Part shown: positions 27,256 through 36,624 of the stretch, in pieces
Position numbering within the stretch: the first letter of the stretch is position 1
How the letters are laid out: each line of letters starts with the position of its first letter
Assembly (NCBI RefSeq): GCF_000721265.1
Contig: NZ_JOFZ01000007.1
Span: 186,001-250,000, forward strand
DNA: 64,000 bases
Direction: 5' to 3'
Source of the DNA: Streptomyces sp. NRRL F-5126
Lineage (GTDB): Bacteria; Actinomycetota; Actinomycetes; Streptomycetales; Streptomycetaceae
Position numbers and translations under genes: made by a program
The notes under the pieces: model-generated
The model's input: the letters and a program-made list of their open reading frames with translations, nothing else
Told to the model about the DNA's origin: nothing
The model's database searches: none

Positions 27256-28479
27256 TCAGGCCGCGCCGAGCCAGAGGTCCGGGCCGAACACCTCGTAGTG
27301 GACGTCGGCCGCGGGCACGCCCTTCGCCAGCAACTGGCCGCGCACCGCGCGCATGAACGGGAGCGGTCCGCAGAGATAGGCGACGGTGCCCGCGGGAACG
27401 TCAAGGTCGGTGAGGTCGGCCCGGCCCGCGCGGTCGGCTTCACCGGCGGCCTCCTCGTACCAGTACGCGACGCGGCCGTCCGTCAGCTTTCCGGCGAGTG
27501 CCGTCTGGTCCGCGCGCAGCGCGTGCTCGGCGGGGGAGCGATCGGCGTGCAGGACCAGCACGGGGGCCCGGTGTTCGCGTGCGTTCAGCTCGTGGAGCAT
27601 CGAGAGCATCGGGGTGACCCCGATCCCGGCCGAGGCGAGCAGTACCGGGCGCTGCCGAGCCCCGTCGGCCGTGGCACCCAGCGCGCCCTCGTCGAGCACC
27701 AGGTCGCCGAAGGGTGCGGAGACGCGCAGCCGGTCGCCGACCCCGACGTGGTCGTGCAGGTGGTTGGAGACCTCGCCGGCCGGTGTCTCCTCGCCGCCGT
27801 GCTCGCGCTTGACGCTGATCTGCCGCACCGCGGCATCGGGTGCGCCGACCATGCTGTACTGGCGTATCTGCCGTGCCCCGTCCGCCAGTTCGACCTGGAC
27901 CGACACGTACTGGCCGGCCCGGAACGGCTGCGGCGCCGCGCCGCCGAGCGGGCGCAGCAGGAAGGACGCGACATCGGCGGTCTCCTCGGAGCGGCCGACG
28001 ACCTCCCACTCGCGCCACGTGCCGCCGGTCAGGACCTCCTGGCCTTCGTAGAGGCGGGTCTCGATGGCGATGAGGGCGTTGGCCATCAGCCAGTAGACCT
28101 CGTCCCATGCCTCGGCGACCTCAGGGGTGACGGCGTCGCCGAGCACCTCGGCGATCGCGGCGAAGAGGTGCTCGTGGACAATGGGGTAGTGGGCGGGCGA
28201 GACGCCGAGGGAGGCGTGCTTGTGCGCGATCCGGCTGAGCATCACGTCAGGGCGGGTGTCCGGGTGCTCCAGCAGGTGGGTCGCGAAGGCGGCGATGGAG
28301 CCGGCCAGTGCCTGGCGCTGGGTGCCGGCGGCCTGGTTGCCGCGGTTGAACAGGTCGCGCAGCAGGTCGGGATGGGCAGCGAACAGCTTGCCGTAGAAGA
28401 GTTCCGTGATCTCGCCGATGGCGGCGCCGACGGCGGGCAGTGTGGCGCGGACGGTGGCGGTGGATGTGTCGGAGAGCAT
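27256..28479 (-). CDS. hmp: Flavohaemoglobin, nitric oxide dioxygenase
   Basis: A 407-residue three-domain enzyme that oxidises NO to nitrate in the cytoplasm. The globin domain (residues 1-140) has the distal-pocket tyrosine in LFYGKLF (Tyr29) and the proximal histidine in AHKHASLG (about His88). The reductase part follows with the FAD motif RQYSMVG, the NAD(P)H motif AGIGVTPM and CGPLPFM near the end. Length and order match Hmp. The ATG has AAGGGG upstream, and a 23-bp near-palindrome, the presumed NsrR site, lies 45-67 bp before it. Confidence 0.93.
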   Translation of the reverse strand: MLSDTSTATVRATLPAVGAAIGEITELFYGKLFAAHPDLLRDLFNRGNQAAGTQRQALAGSIAAFATHLLEHPDTRPDVMLSRIAHKHASLGVSPAHYPIVHEHLFAAIAEVLGDAVTPEVAEAWDEVYWLMANALIAIETRLYEGQEVLTGGTWREWEVVGRSEETADVASFLLRPLGGAAPQPFRAGQYVSVQVELADGARQIRQYSMVGAPDAAVRQISVKREHGGEETPAGEVSNHLHDHVGVGDRLRVSAPFGDLVLDEGALGATADGARQRPVLLASAGIGVTPMLSMLHELNAREHRAPVLVLHADRSPAEHALRADQTALAGKLTDGRVAYWYEEAAGEADRAGRADLTDLDVPAGTVAYLCGPLPFMRAVRGQLLAKGVPAADVHYEVFGPDLWLGAA

Positions 28480-28523
28480 GGGTGACCCCTTGCGGCCTTG
28501 AGTTGATCGGGCGCGCTCAAATT

Positions 28524-28546
28524 AACATGCATCTGAGATGCATATT
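28524..28546. promoter_or_regulatory. NsrR-type operator upstream of hmp
   Basis: The core ATGCATCTGAGATGCAT (28527-28543) is a perfect palindrome centred on a G at 28535, and the symmetry continues three bases each side with one mismatch. On the minus strand a TTAATT box lies just downstream, so the site covers the likely -35 region of the hmp promoter. The ATGCAT half-sites fit known NsrR operators. Confidence 0.75.
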
Positions 28547-28597
28547 TAGGTGGGGTGACGAATGTGGCGACTCTGTGGAGGCGTACAGTGCCGCCTC

Positions 28598-29200
28598 TCA
28601 GTCGCGGGTGACGCGGTCACGCGCCCACGAGTTGTCGGCGTCCCCCCTGGGGTTCCACAGCTGCACGGGCGACTCGGGCTTCGCCGCGCCGGTGCGCTCC
28701 CCAGGCACGAGCGGTGATCTCCACCTCGCCGGCCGGCAGGTCGGCGGTGGTGCGCCGGTGCTGCCACACCCATGGGCTCTCCGCCGCGTCCACGTCGGCC
28801 TTGACCCAGCGGTGGCCGCCGCGCGGGGACAGGACGTGGCAGTTCAGGGCGATGGGTCCGAGGAGGATGCCGGCAGTCGGCCATCCGGACCGGGGTCTCG
28901 CCCGGCGGGCAGCAGGCGGTACGCGGAGGCCTGGAAGAAGTTCTCCGACGGTTCGCGCCGCACGGATGCGCCGTTGATGCCCCTGGCCGGCAGGACCTCG
29001 ACGCCCCGCGCCCTGCTCCCGTGCGCGGTGGAGGTGGCGCCGGCCCCCACGGGTCCTCGCCGGGGATGTCGCGGACCTCGATCAGCCCGGCGCACTGCGG
29101 CGTCGCCCGACCTCCTCGAACCGCTTCCGCAGCTCAGCGAGTGGGTCCATGCCGGGTGTCCCGCCGTGGTCGCGGCCGTAGAACGCGTCCAGACGGCGTG
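28598..29200 (-). pseudogene. Decayed sulfite-oxidase-family molybdopterin oxidoreductase
   Basis: No single frame is open, but family landmarks appear in order across all three minus-strand frames. They are LDAFYGRDHGGTPGMDP (N-terminal), PQCAGLIEVRDIPGEDPWGP (around the molybdenum cysteine), SVRREPSENFFQASAYRLLP, GPIALNCHVLSP, and in the dimerisation domain LPAGEVEITARAW then VQLWNPRGDADNSWARDRV before a stop. At least four frame changes are needed, and roughly half of a normal 400-residue protein is missing, mainly the centre. It follows the FAD monooxygenase gene and reads as a dead remnant. The assignment rests on remembered family motifs. Confidence 0.75.
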
Positions 29201-29226
29201 ATGCTGCCGGTCGGCGCCGCCGGCCG

Positions 29227-30405
29227 TCAGCCGCCACCTCCGCCGTGCGCGGAAGTGGTCCGGATGTCCGCGTTCCACGCAAGGAGGCGGATCAGCTCGT
29301 CGTCACCCGGCCTGCGAGCGGGCTTCCCGCGGCCGGAACCCGGTGGTGCGGCGGCGCCCCGGGAGATCCGGCCGCTCGCGGTGATGTTGTACTCCACGCG
29401 GGGGCGGCGGAGCGTCTCGTAGAGGGCCAGAGCGCTCCCGGTGTCAGGCGTGTCCCGCACCGCCTTCGCCAGGACGACCGCGTCCTCGAGCGCCATCGAG
29501 GCGCCCTGCCCGGTCGCCGGGGAGGCCGCGTGTGCCGCGTCGCCGACGATCAGCGCGCGGCCGGAGCGCCACGGCGTGCCGAGCGGCATCTCCGTCGCGC
29601 CGGTGACCATGATGCGTTCACCCGTCGCCGCGACGATGCCCGCGGCCGGACCGGCGTCCTTCCGCAACAGCTCCACCAGCAGCTCGCGCCACCGGGCGGG
29701 CGTGGACTTCGCGATCTCGTCCGCGGACGCCGGTTCGCCCGCGACACGCGCGAACCAGTACGTCTCCCCGGTGGGCGACGCCGTGCAGCCGAAGGCGGCC
29801 GCGCTGCCGCGCACCATGGTGATGGTTTCGGGCGCCCCGGCCGGGACCGGGCGGGTGGCGTAGCCGTAGAAGACCCGCTCACCGGCATGGCGCGGTTCCA
29901 CGCCGGGGGCGATCAGCCGCCTGACGGTGGAACGCAGCCCGTCCGCGCCGACGAGCAGGTCACCGGTGGCGGTGCCGCCGCCGGTGAAGTGCGCGGTGAC
30001 GGCCGCGTGGCCCTCCTCGACGGACGCGAGCCGGGCGCCGTGCCGGATGCTGATGCCCCGGCGCGCCACCTCGGCCTGCAGGGCGGCGTTGAGCTCGCCG
30101 CGACGCAGGCACCGGTAGCGCAGGAGCGGGTCACCGCTCTCCCCGAGCGGCGCGTGCGCCGCCTCGATGCCCGAACTGTCCAGCACGCGCAGCGTGGTCA
30201 GCGGATAGCCGATTGCGGTGACCGCGGCCGAGGCGCCGAGCGCCGCGAGAGCGCGCATGCCGTTGCTCGCGAGGGTGAGGAACGCGCCGATGTCCTCCGC
30301 ACCGTCGGGGTGCGCCTCGTACACGCTGACGTCGAACCCGGCCTTGTGCAGACCGAGCGCCGCGGCCGTGCCGGCGATCCCGCCCCCGATGACGATCACG
30401 CGCAC
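29227..30405 (-). CDS. FAD-dependent monooxygenase
   Basis: A 392-residue aromatic-hydroxylase-type flavoprotein. The N-terminal FAD motif VIVIGGGIAGTAAALGLHKAG, the middle LLVGADGLRSTVRR (DG motif) and LIVGDAAHAASPATGQGASMALEDA near residue 290 are all in place. The GTG at 30405 is preceded by GGAG at 6-7 nt. It is the last intact gene of a minus-strand series that includes a GMC oxidoreductase and an aldehyde dehydrogenase, 93 bp beyond the former. The substrate is not deducible; the C-terminus is Gly/Arg-rich. Confidence 0.85.
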   Translation of the reverse strand: MRVIVIGGGIAGTAAALGLHKAGFDVSVYEAHPDGAEDIGAFLTLASNGMRALAALGASAAVTAIGYPLTTLRVLDSSGIEAAHAPLGESGDPLLRYRCLRRGELNAALQAEVARRGISIRHGARLASVEEGHAAVTAHFTGGGTATGDLLVGADGLRSTVRRLIAPGVEPRHAGERVFYGYATRPVPAGAPETITMVRGSAAAFGCTASPTGETYWFARVAGEPASADEIAKSTPARWRELLVELLRKDAGPAAGIVAATGERIMVTGATEMPLGTPWRSGRALIVGDAAHAASPATGQGASMALEDAVVLAKAVRDTPDTGSALALYETLRRPRVEYNITASGRISRGAAAPPGSGRGKPARRPGDDELIRLLAWNADIRTTSAHGGGGG

Positions 30406-30498
30406 GATGCCACTCCGCCCGTCGTCGCGCGGCCCCGGGCGGGCCGCACATGTGGGGACCATGGACGCCACGTTACCTGGCGAACATGCCTCGGCAGG

Positions 30499-32085
30499 TC
30501 AACTCATCCCGGCACGGTCCGACTTGATCATATCGGCGCACTTCTCCCCGATCATCATCGTCGTGATGCACGGGTTGACGGCAGGCAGGAACGGCATCAC
30601 CGACGCGTCCGCCACCCGCAGCCCGCTGACGCCCTTGACGCGCAGCCGGGGATCCAGTGGTGAGTCGGCGTCGGACTCCGCGCCCATGCGCACGGTGCCC
30701 GCGGGGTGGTACACGGTGTTGTGCGTCTCCCGGATGTACGAGAACAGCTCCTCGTCGGTCTGCGCCGCTGGTCCCGGGGCCAGTTCCGTGCCCGTCCACT
30801 CGGCGAGCGGCGCCTGCGCGGCGATCTTCCGCGCGAGCCGCAACCCGTGCGTCATCACCCGCACGTCGTGCTCGTGCGTGAAGTAGCGCGGGTCGACCTT
30901 CGGCTTGTCGCGGAAATCCCGGGTGCGCAGCCTGACCGTGCCCGTCGACCGCGCCCTGGTGACGTTCGGTGTGAGGCAGAACGCGTTGTCCGACGTGGGA
31001 TAGCCGCGCCGGTAGGTGTTCATGTCGAACGGCACGGATCCGTAGTGGAACATGAGGTCGGGCCGGTCAAGACCGTCCTCGGTCTGCGTGAAGATGCCGA
31101 TCTCCCACCACTGCGTCGATGACGTCACCATCGGGCGCTTGGCCTCCCACATGATGACGCCCTCCGGGTGGTCCTGGAGGTGCGAGCCGACACCGGGGGA
31201 GTCGACACGCACCTCCACACCCGTCTCGCGCAGGTGGCCGGCCGGGCCGATGCCCGACACCATCAGCAGCTTCGGCGAGTCGATCGCGCCGCACGCCACG
31301 ATGACCTCCTGCCGCGCGCTCACCCGCTGCCTGTGCACGGTGTCCGGCATCAGGAACTCGACTCCCGTGCACCGACGGCCGTCGTCGAACAGCAGCCGCG
31401 CGGCCTGGAGCCCGGTGCGCACGTCCAGGTTGGGCCGCTTGCCGAGCACAGGATGCAGGTACGACACCGAAGCCGACGAACGCGTCCCGTCCTCACGGGC
31501 GTTGATCTGGAACCAGTGCGCGCCCCGGGTGACGGTCCTGCCCGTGTTGAACGGCGTCGTCGGGATGCCCGCGTCCGCGCAGGCGGCGAGCAGTGCCGTA
31601 CCGCACGGGTCGCGCGGCGGCACGGTGCGGATGGTGACGGGGCCCGAGCGTCCGTGGTGGTCGCCGGGTGCGTCGTTGGTCTCCAGCCGCCGGTACAGCG
31701 GGAAGCAGTCGTCGGCGCTCCAGCCCGTGCAGCCGAGCGCCCCCCACTCGTCCAGGTCCTCCGCGGGCGCCCAGAAGGCGATGGCGGAGTTGTGCGAGGA
31801 GCAGCCGCCGAGCACCTTCGCGCGCGCATGGCGCATGAAGCTGTTGCCGAACTCCTGCGGCTCGACCGGGTAGTCCCAGTCGTAGCCGGACTCCAGCAGC
31901 GCCATCCACCCCTCGAGCCGCAGCACGTTGTCGTCGCCGACGTCCGAGGGGCCCGCCTCGACCACGCACACCGAAACGTCCGGATCCTCGCTGAGCCGCG
32001 CGGCCACCACCGACCCCGCGGTACCTCCGCCGACCACGACGTAGTCGTAGACGGGTTCGTGCGTGTCCGAGGGCCGAGCGGGCAT
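30499..32085 (-). CDS. GMC oxidoreductase, choline dehydrogenase-like
   Basis: A 528-residue flavoprotein. The FAD motif YVVVGGGTAGSVVAARL is near the N-terminus, the GMC signature ARAKVLGGCSSHNS follows, and the C-terminal catalytic region shows HPAGTVRMG and NPCITTMMIGEKCAD. Such enzymes oxidise alcohols such as choline to aldehydes. The ATG at 32085 has GGAG 6 bases upstream. The adjacent aldehyde dehydrogenase and permease fit uptake and two-step oxidation of choline or a similar amino alcohol to a betaine-type product; the exact substrate is inferred. Confidence 0.85.
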   Translation of the reverse strand: MPARPSDTHEPVYDYVVVGGGTAGSVVAARLSEDPDVSVCVVEAGPSDVGDDNVLRLEGWMALLESGYDWDYPVEPQEFGNSFMRHARAKVLGGCSSHNSAIAFWAPAEDLDEWGALGCTGWSADDCFPLYRRLETNDAPGDHHGRSGPVTIRTVPPRDPCGTALLAACADAGIPTTPFNTGRTVTRGAHWFQINAREDGTRSSASVSYLHPVLGKRPNLDVRTGLQAARLLFDDGRRCTGVEFLMPDTVHRQRVSARQEVIVACGAIDSPKLLMVSGIGPAGHLRETGVEVRVDSPGVGSHLQDHPEGVIMWEAKRPMVTSSTQWWEIGIFTQTEDGLDRPDLMFHYGSVPFDMNTYRRGYPTSDNAFCLTPNVTRARSTGTVRLRTRDFRDKPKVDPRYFTHEHDVRVMTHGLRLARKIAAQAPLAEWTGTELAPGPAAQTDEELFSYIRETHNTVYHPAGTVRMGAESDADSPLDPRLRVKGVSGLRVADASVMPFLPAVNPCITTMMIGEKCADMIKSDRAGMS

Positions 32086-32169
32086 CAACTGCTCCAAGGT
32101 TTCGTGGTGTTGCGCGGGCAAGGGCAAAAGGACGGGCGGGAGCCGGCCGCGGCACGGCCGCTCGCGCCG

Positions 32170-33717
32170 CTACACCGCGGTCTGCCGCGCCGGTCCGGGC
32201 TCGGCGGCCCTGCTGTCCTCGATCACGTCGAGGCGGCCCCGCTTGCGGAACCAGTAGTAGGCGAAGCCGGCGATGGCGATGACACCGATGTAGAGGAACG
32301 CACCCCACCGCAGGTACCAGTGGTGGGGGGAGGTCGCGTCGTACACGCTGGCACGCGGCCAGGCGAGGTTCAGCGCCATCGCGGCACCCCAGAGGACCGC
32401 CACGATGTTGACGGGCAGCCCGAACCTGCCGAGCGAGAAGCCGCCTTCGGCCGGCTGCCACCTGCCGCGCAGCCGCTGCCACAGCATGGGCAGTGTCACC
32501 GAGAGGTACGCAAGGTAGATCATGATGATCGCGATGCTGGTGACGACCGAGAAGATCTGCGGCTGGTCGATGTTGAGGACGAGGATCCCGATGGCGACGA
32601 GACCGATCACCACGGCCGGCACGATCGGCGTCTGGAACCGCGGGCTGACCCGCGCCACCAGGCGGGAGGCCGGCAGGCCGTTGTCGCGTGCCATGGCGAA
32701 CGCGAGGCGGATGCCCGCGGTGTGCACGGCGAGTTCGCAGACGGTGATGGCGATGAACACGCACCACAGCACCGCCTGCCCCACCGTGGAGCCGAGAGTG
32801 GACAGCACCACGTACTGCAGTCCGCCCGTGGACAGTTGCTTGGACGCCAGGTCCGGCACGGCCAGCAGCGCGAACAGCAGGATCAGCCCGCCGATGACGA
32901 ACGACGCCACGAGAGCGCGCAGGATCGCCCGCGGCGCGTTGCGGCTCGGGTTCTTCGACTCCTCACCGAGCGAGGAAGCCGTGTCGAAGCCGTACATCAC
33001 GTAGGCGGACGCGAGTGAGGCCGTGAGGAACGCGCCGAAGTAGCCGAGGGACTGGCCCTGCCCGAAGCCGTGGCTCTGGGTGATCGTGGACGGTCCCCGG
33101 GTGATGTGCGCGGCCAGCAGCACGACCAGGACCACGGCGGCGATCAGCTCGATCAGCACGCCCGCCGAGTTGATCCGCGCCATCAGCTTGACGCCGAACG
33201 CGTTGACGAGCGTGGTGAAGACGATGAGGCAGGAACCGAGGAACACGGCGTTCTTCGCCGCGTCCCCCGGCGCGCTGCCGTCACCGATGACCCAGAACAC
33301 CGAGGAGATCTGCGGCAGGGTCTGCTGATAGGCGAGCGCCACCGCGGACAGCGACACCATCGTGGCGGCGACCATCATCCAGCCGCCCAGCCAGCCTATG
33401 TGCGGGCCGCCCAGCTTCTTCGACCAGTTGTAGATCGAGCCCGCGACGGGATAGCGGGCCGCCAGCTCGCAGAAGCACAGCGCCACCATCAGCTGGCCCA
33501 CGAACACCATCGGCCACGACCACCAGTAGCCGGGCCCCGCGAAGCCGACACCGAAGTAGAACAGCTGGAACGTCCCGGTCAGGATGGAGATATAGCTGAT
33601 CCCCGCCGCGAACGTGTGGAAGTTGCCCAAAGAACGCTTGAGCTGGGGCTTGTAGCCGAAATCCGAGAGTGACTTGTCGTCATCGTCCTGCGCGCCGTCC
33701 GGTATCGGCGCGCTCAC
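32170..33717 (-). CDS. APC-family amino acid/amine permease
   Basis: A 515-residue transporter with twelve predicted membrane helices. The N-terminal LGNFHTFAAGISYISILTG and the loop GFDTASSLGEESKNPSRNAPRAI are typical of the GABA/choline-type APC branch. Its GTG overlaps the aldehyde dehydrogenase stop by 3 bases, so the two are translationally coupled. It probably imports the substrate that the neighbouring oxidoreductases consume, such as choline, GABA or an amino alcohol. Confidence 0.9.
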   Translation of the reverse strand: MSAPIPDGAQDDDDKSLSDFGYKPQLKRSLGNFHTFAAGISYISILTGTFQLFYFGVGFAGPGYWWSWPMVFVGQLMVALCFCELAARYPVAGSIYNWSKKLGGPHIGWLGGWMMVAATMVSLSAVALAYQQTLPQISSVFWVIGDGSAPGDAAKNAVFLGSCLIVFTTLVNAFGVKLMARINSAGVLIELIAAVVLVVLLAAHITRGPSTITQSHGFGQGQSLGYFGAFLTASLASAYVMYGFDTASSLGEESKNPSRNAPRAILRALVASFVIGGLILLFALLAVPDLASKQLSTGGLQYVVLSTLGSTVGQAVLWCVFIAITVCELAVHTAGIRLAFAMARDNGLPASRLVARVSPRFQTPIVPAVVIGLVAIGILVLNIDQPQIFSVVTSIAIIMIYLAYLSVTLPMLWQRLRGRWQPAEGGFSLGRFGLPVNIVAVLWGAAMALNLAWPRASVYDATSPHHWYLRWGAFLYIGVIAIAGFAYYWFRKRGRLDVIEDSRAAEPGPARQTAV

Positions 33718-35183
33718 GCGAACCACCTCAGCGGCTTCGGTTCGAGGTTGCGCCACACGTGCTTGGCCTCCTGGTACTCGGCGAGCCCGGCGGGACCCAG
33801 CTCGCGCCCGAAACCCGACTGTTTGAATCCGCCCCACTCCGCCTGGGGCACGTACGGCTGGAAGTCGTTGATCCACACCGTCCCGGCCCGCATGCGCGCC
33901 GCCACCCGGTGGGCCTTGCCGACGTCCTGCGACCACACCGCGCCGGCCAGACCGTAGACGGTGTCGTTCGCCAGCGCCAGCGCCTCCTGCTCGGTACGGA
34001 ACCGCTCGACGGTCAAAACCGGTCCGAACGACTCGTCGCGCACCACGGACATGCCGGCGGCGCACTCGTCCAGGACGGTCGGCGGGTAGTAGAACCCGTT
34101 CGCGAACTCCGGTTCCTCCGGGCGTTTTCCACCGCACCGCAGCACCGCGCCCTCGGCGATCCCCGCCGCCACGTACCGTTCGACCTTCTCGCGGTGGGCG
34201 GCCGAGATCAGCGGCCCGGTACGGGCGTGCTCGTCGAACGGGCCGCCCATCGGGATGGCACGGGCCCGCTCGACGACGTCACTGACGAAGCGGTCGTGCA
34301 GCCCGTCCTCCACCAGGAGGCGCGCCCCGGCCGAACAGACCTGCCCGGAGTGCAGGAAGACCGCGGTCAGGGCGTAGTCGACGGCCGCCTCGTAGTCGGC
34401 GTCGGCGAACACGATGTTCGGGTTCTTGCCGCCGAGTTCGAGCGCCACCTTCTTCACCGTCGGCGCCGCGGCCGCCATGATGCGCCTGCCGGTGACGAGC
34501 CCGCCGGTGAACGACACCATGTCGACGCGCGGATCCTCCGTCAGCGGGGCGCCGGCGGTGGCGCCGGCACCGAGGACCAGGTTCGCCACCCCGTCGGGCA
34601 GGCCGGCCTCGGTCAGCAGGCGCATCAGGTGGATCGCCGTGTGCGGCGTCAGCTCGCTCGGCTTGAGGACGAACGTGTTGCCCGCGCCGATCGCCGGCGC
34701 CACCTTCCACGCCGTCTGGAGCAGTGGGTAGTTCCACGGGGTGATCAGCGCGCACACACCGACCGGCTCGTGCACGACGCGGCTGTCCACGGCGGGGTCG
34801 CCGGTGTCCACGACGCGGTCCGTGCCGCCCGCCGCGACCAGGTTGCCGAAGTAGCGGAAGCAGTTCGCGATGTCGTCCATGTCGAACTCGCTCTCGACCA
34901 GGCGCTTCCCCGTGTCCAGGGACTCGGCGCGTGCGAGCGCCGCCCTGTCGCGCTCCAGCAGCGCGGCGACGCGCAGCAGCAGCCGCCCGCGTTCCCCCGC
35001 GCTGGTGCGCGGCCAGCCGCCGCCGTCGAAGGCGTCGCGGGCGGCGGCGATCGCCGCGTCGGCGTCGCCGGGCCCCGCCTCGTCGACGGTGGCGACCAGC
35101 GTCCCGTCCGCGGGACAGCGGATCTCCCGCACCCGGCCCTCCGCCGCCGAGGTCCACTTACCGCCGATGAAAAGCTCAGGCAT
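33714..35183 (-). CDS. Aldehyde dehydrogenase, betaine-aldehyde type
   Basis: A 489-residue NAD(P)-dependent aldehyde dehydrogenase. The catalytic cysteine is Cys283 in SGQVCSAG, the general base Glu249 in VALELGGKNP, and TPWNYP and the KPSELTP nucleotide loop are present. The ATG at 35183 is chosen because AGGAG lies 5 bases upstream; the GTG two codons earlier abuts that site. With the GMC oxidase it would convert an alcohol such as choline through the aldehyde to the acid. The permease gene overlaps its end. Confidence 0.92.
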   Translation of the reverse strand: MPELFIGGKWTSAAEGRVREIRCPADGTLVATVDEAGPGDADAAIAAARDAFDGGGWPRTSAGERGRLLLRVAALLERDRAALARAESLDTGKRLVESEFDMDDIANCFRYFGNLVAAGGTDRVVDTGDPAVDSRVVHEPVGVCALITPWNYPLLQTAWKVAPAIGAGNTFVLKPSELTPHTAIHLMRLLTEAGLPDGVANLVLGAGATAGAPLTEDPRVDMVSFTGGLVTGRRIMAAAAPTVKKVALELGGKNPNIVFADADYEAAVDYALTAVFLHSGQVCSAGARLLVEDGLHDRFVSDVVERARAIPMGGPFDEHARTGPLISAAHREKVERYVAAGIAEGAVLRCGGKRPEEPEFANGFYYPPTVLDECAAGMSVVRDESFGPVLTVERFRTEQEALALANDTVYGLAGAVWSQDVGKAHRVAARMRAGTVWINDFQPYVPQAEWGGFKQSGFGRELGPAGLAEYQEAKHVWRNLEPKPLRWFA

Positions 35184-35279
35184 GCACACTCCTACGTTTG
35201 ATCGGGGTGCCTACCCGGAAGATCGTCCGGCACACCCGCCCGGCCGAAACCTGTGTGTTCCAGCGCGCGGCGGCCCGCG

Positions 35280-36293
35280 TCAGCGCGTCAGGACCGCCGC
35301 GGTCTCCCGCAGATGCCGGTGCAGGCCGCGGTGCGGCTCGCCGGCGGGCAGCCACTCCTTGCGGATCTTCGCGACCGACGTGTAGTTGGTGTCGCAGACG
35401 TTGGCGAGCGGAGCCTCACCGGCCTGCGAGAGCAACTGGTAGGCGTCGAGCTCCGACAGCCCGTAGTCGCGTGCCAGCCACTGCACCAGGTCCAGCTGCG
35501 AGATGCGGAACGCGTCCTCCAGCGGCTTCGCCGAGCCCGTCGACATGATGTGCGTGTCCGACTCGATGCGCGGCCACGGGGTCTGCACCCCCTTCAGCAA
35601 CTCGACGATGACGACCGTGTTCATCGCGCACTCCACGGCCACGCCGCAGGTCTCGCCCTCGCCCTGGCGTGCGTGCCCGTCACCGAGGCTGAGCAGCGCG
35701 CCCTCCACGTTCACGCCGAGGTAGCACGTCACCCCGGAGCGCATCTCGGGCGTGTCCATGTTGCCGCCGTGCGCGTCGGGCACCAGCGCGGAGCGCACTT
35801 CGAGGTTGGCGGGCGCCACCCCGACCGTGCCGTGCATCGGGTCCATCGGCAGGTCGATCTCGATGTCACTGTCGCGAGCCGTGAACCGGCACGTCCCGCG
35901 CTCACGGTCCAGCTGCCACATCCACACCACCTCGGGCAGCGGCGGCTGGAGCGTCGCCGTCGTGTGCGTGGAGGTGAGGGCGCCGAACAGCGGGACGGTG
36001 GTGGAGGCGGCCCAGTCCCGCGCCGGCTCGATCGACACGAAGTGCACGGCAACGGTGTCGCCGGGCTCCGCGCCCTCCACGTGGAAGGGTCCCGTCTGCG
36101 GGTTGAGGTACGGGAAGTCGCACACCTCGGAGACGAGGTCACGCGCCGAGCGGACCCGCCCGGCGAAGCAGTCCTCGGTGAACAGGTCGAGCACCGTGCC
36201 AGGGGTGATCCGCGCTACGGGGGCGCTCCCTCCGAACGTCCAGGCGTACTCGTCCGGCTCGGGACGTACGGTCAGGATCCTCGGATCGCTCAT
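35280..36293 (-). CDS. Acetamidase/formamidase family protein
   Basis: A 337-residue FmdA/AmdA-type amidohydrolase. Characteristic segments are GPFHVEGAEPGDTVAVHF, HGTVGVAPA, a GGNMDTPEM metal-site region and LLSLGDGHARQGEGE. Family members split formamide or acetamide to ammonia. The ATG has GGAG 9 bases upstream. It lies 96 bp before the aldehyde dehydrogenase on the same strand, so it could lead the operon and recycle a nitrogenous product. Confidence 0.88.
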   Translation of the reverse strand: MSDPRILTVRPEPDEYAWTFGGSAPVARITPGTVLDLFTEDCFAGRVRSARDLVSEVCDFPYLNPQTGPFHVEGAEPGDTVAVHFVSIEPARDWAASTTVPLFGALTSTHTTATLQPPLPEVVWMWQLDRERGTCRFTARDSDIEIDLPMDPMHGTVGVAPANLEVRSALVPDAHGGNMDTPEMRSGVTCYLGVNVEGALLSLGDGHARQGEGETCGVAVECAMNTVVIVELLKGVQTPWPRIESDTHIMSTGSAKPLEDAFRISQLDLVQWLARDYGLSELDAYQLLSQAGEAPLANVCDTNYTSVAKIRKEWLPAGEPHRGLHRHLRETAAVLTR

Positions 36294-36624
36294 GACGGGC
36301 TGCTCCAGTCGTCGCGGTGGGACGGGCACGTGCCGGTGCGGTGGGTTCGTGCCGCGTGGCGTTCGCCGGCACCGGACGCGGCGGACGCGGGCCCACCGTA
36401 CGATCACGCTCCCGCCGCGCGGAAGGGCACCTGCCCCGCCCGGGGGCTGCGTACCCGCGCGAGGTATGGCCAGCACCACCGTGGGTGCGGGGGTCAGCAA
36501 CGGCGGACCGGGGTGGTGACGCCATGGCTGACCGCAGCGCGCTCTTCTACGTTTCTAGAGGTCAGCGCGGTTCGCGCCGTCGTCTTTCCCCCTCGCCACG
36601 CCCGATCACAGACCGGAGACCGTG
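36294..36624. other. Divergent intergenic region, formamidase/desaturase
   Basis: A 331-bp stretch with no supported gene. It contains the 7-mer GGTCAGC at 36492-36498 and 36560-36566 and its complement GCTGACC at 36527-36533, so the desaturase promoter side carries direct and inverted copies of one motif, possibly an operator. The formamidase side shows nothing distinctive. Confidence 0.4.

Noticed and set aside
28546..29278. Short open frames on both strands between hmp and the FAD monooxygenase taken as real genes.
   Set aside because: None has a plausible ribosome site with a coherent domain; the family motifs jump between frames, which fits a decayed gene rather than several small ones.
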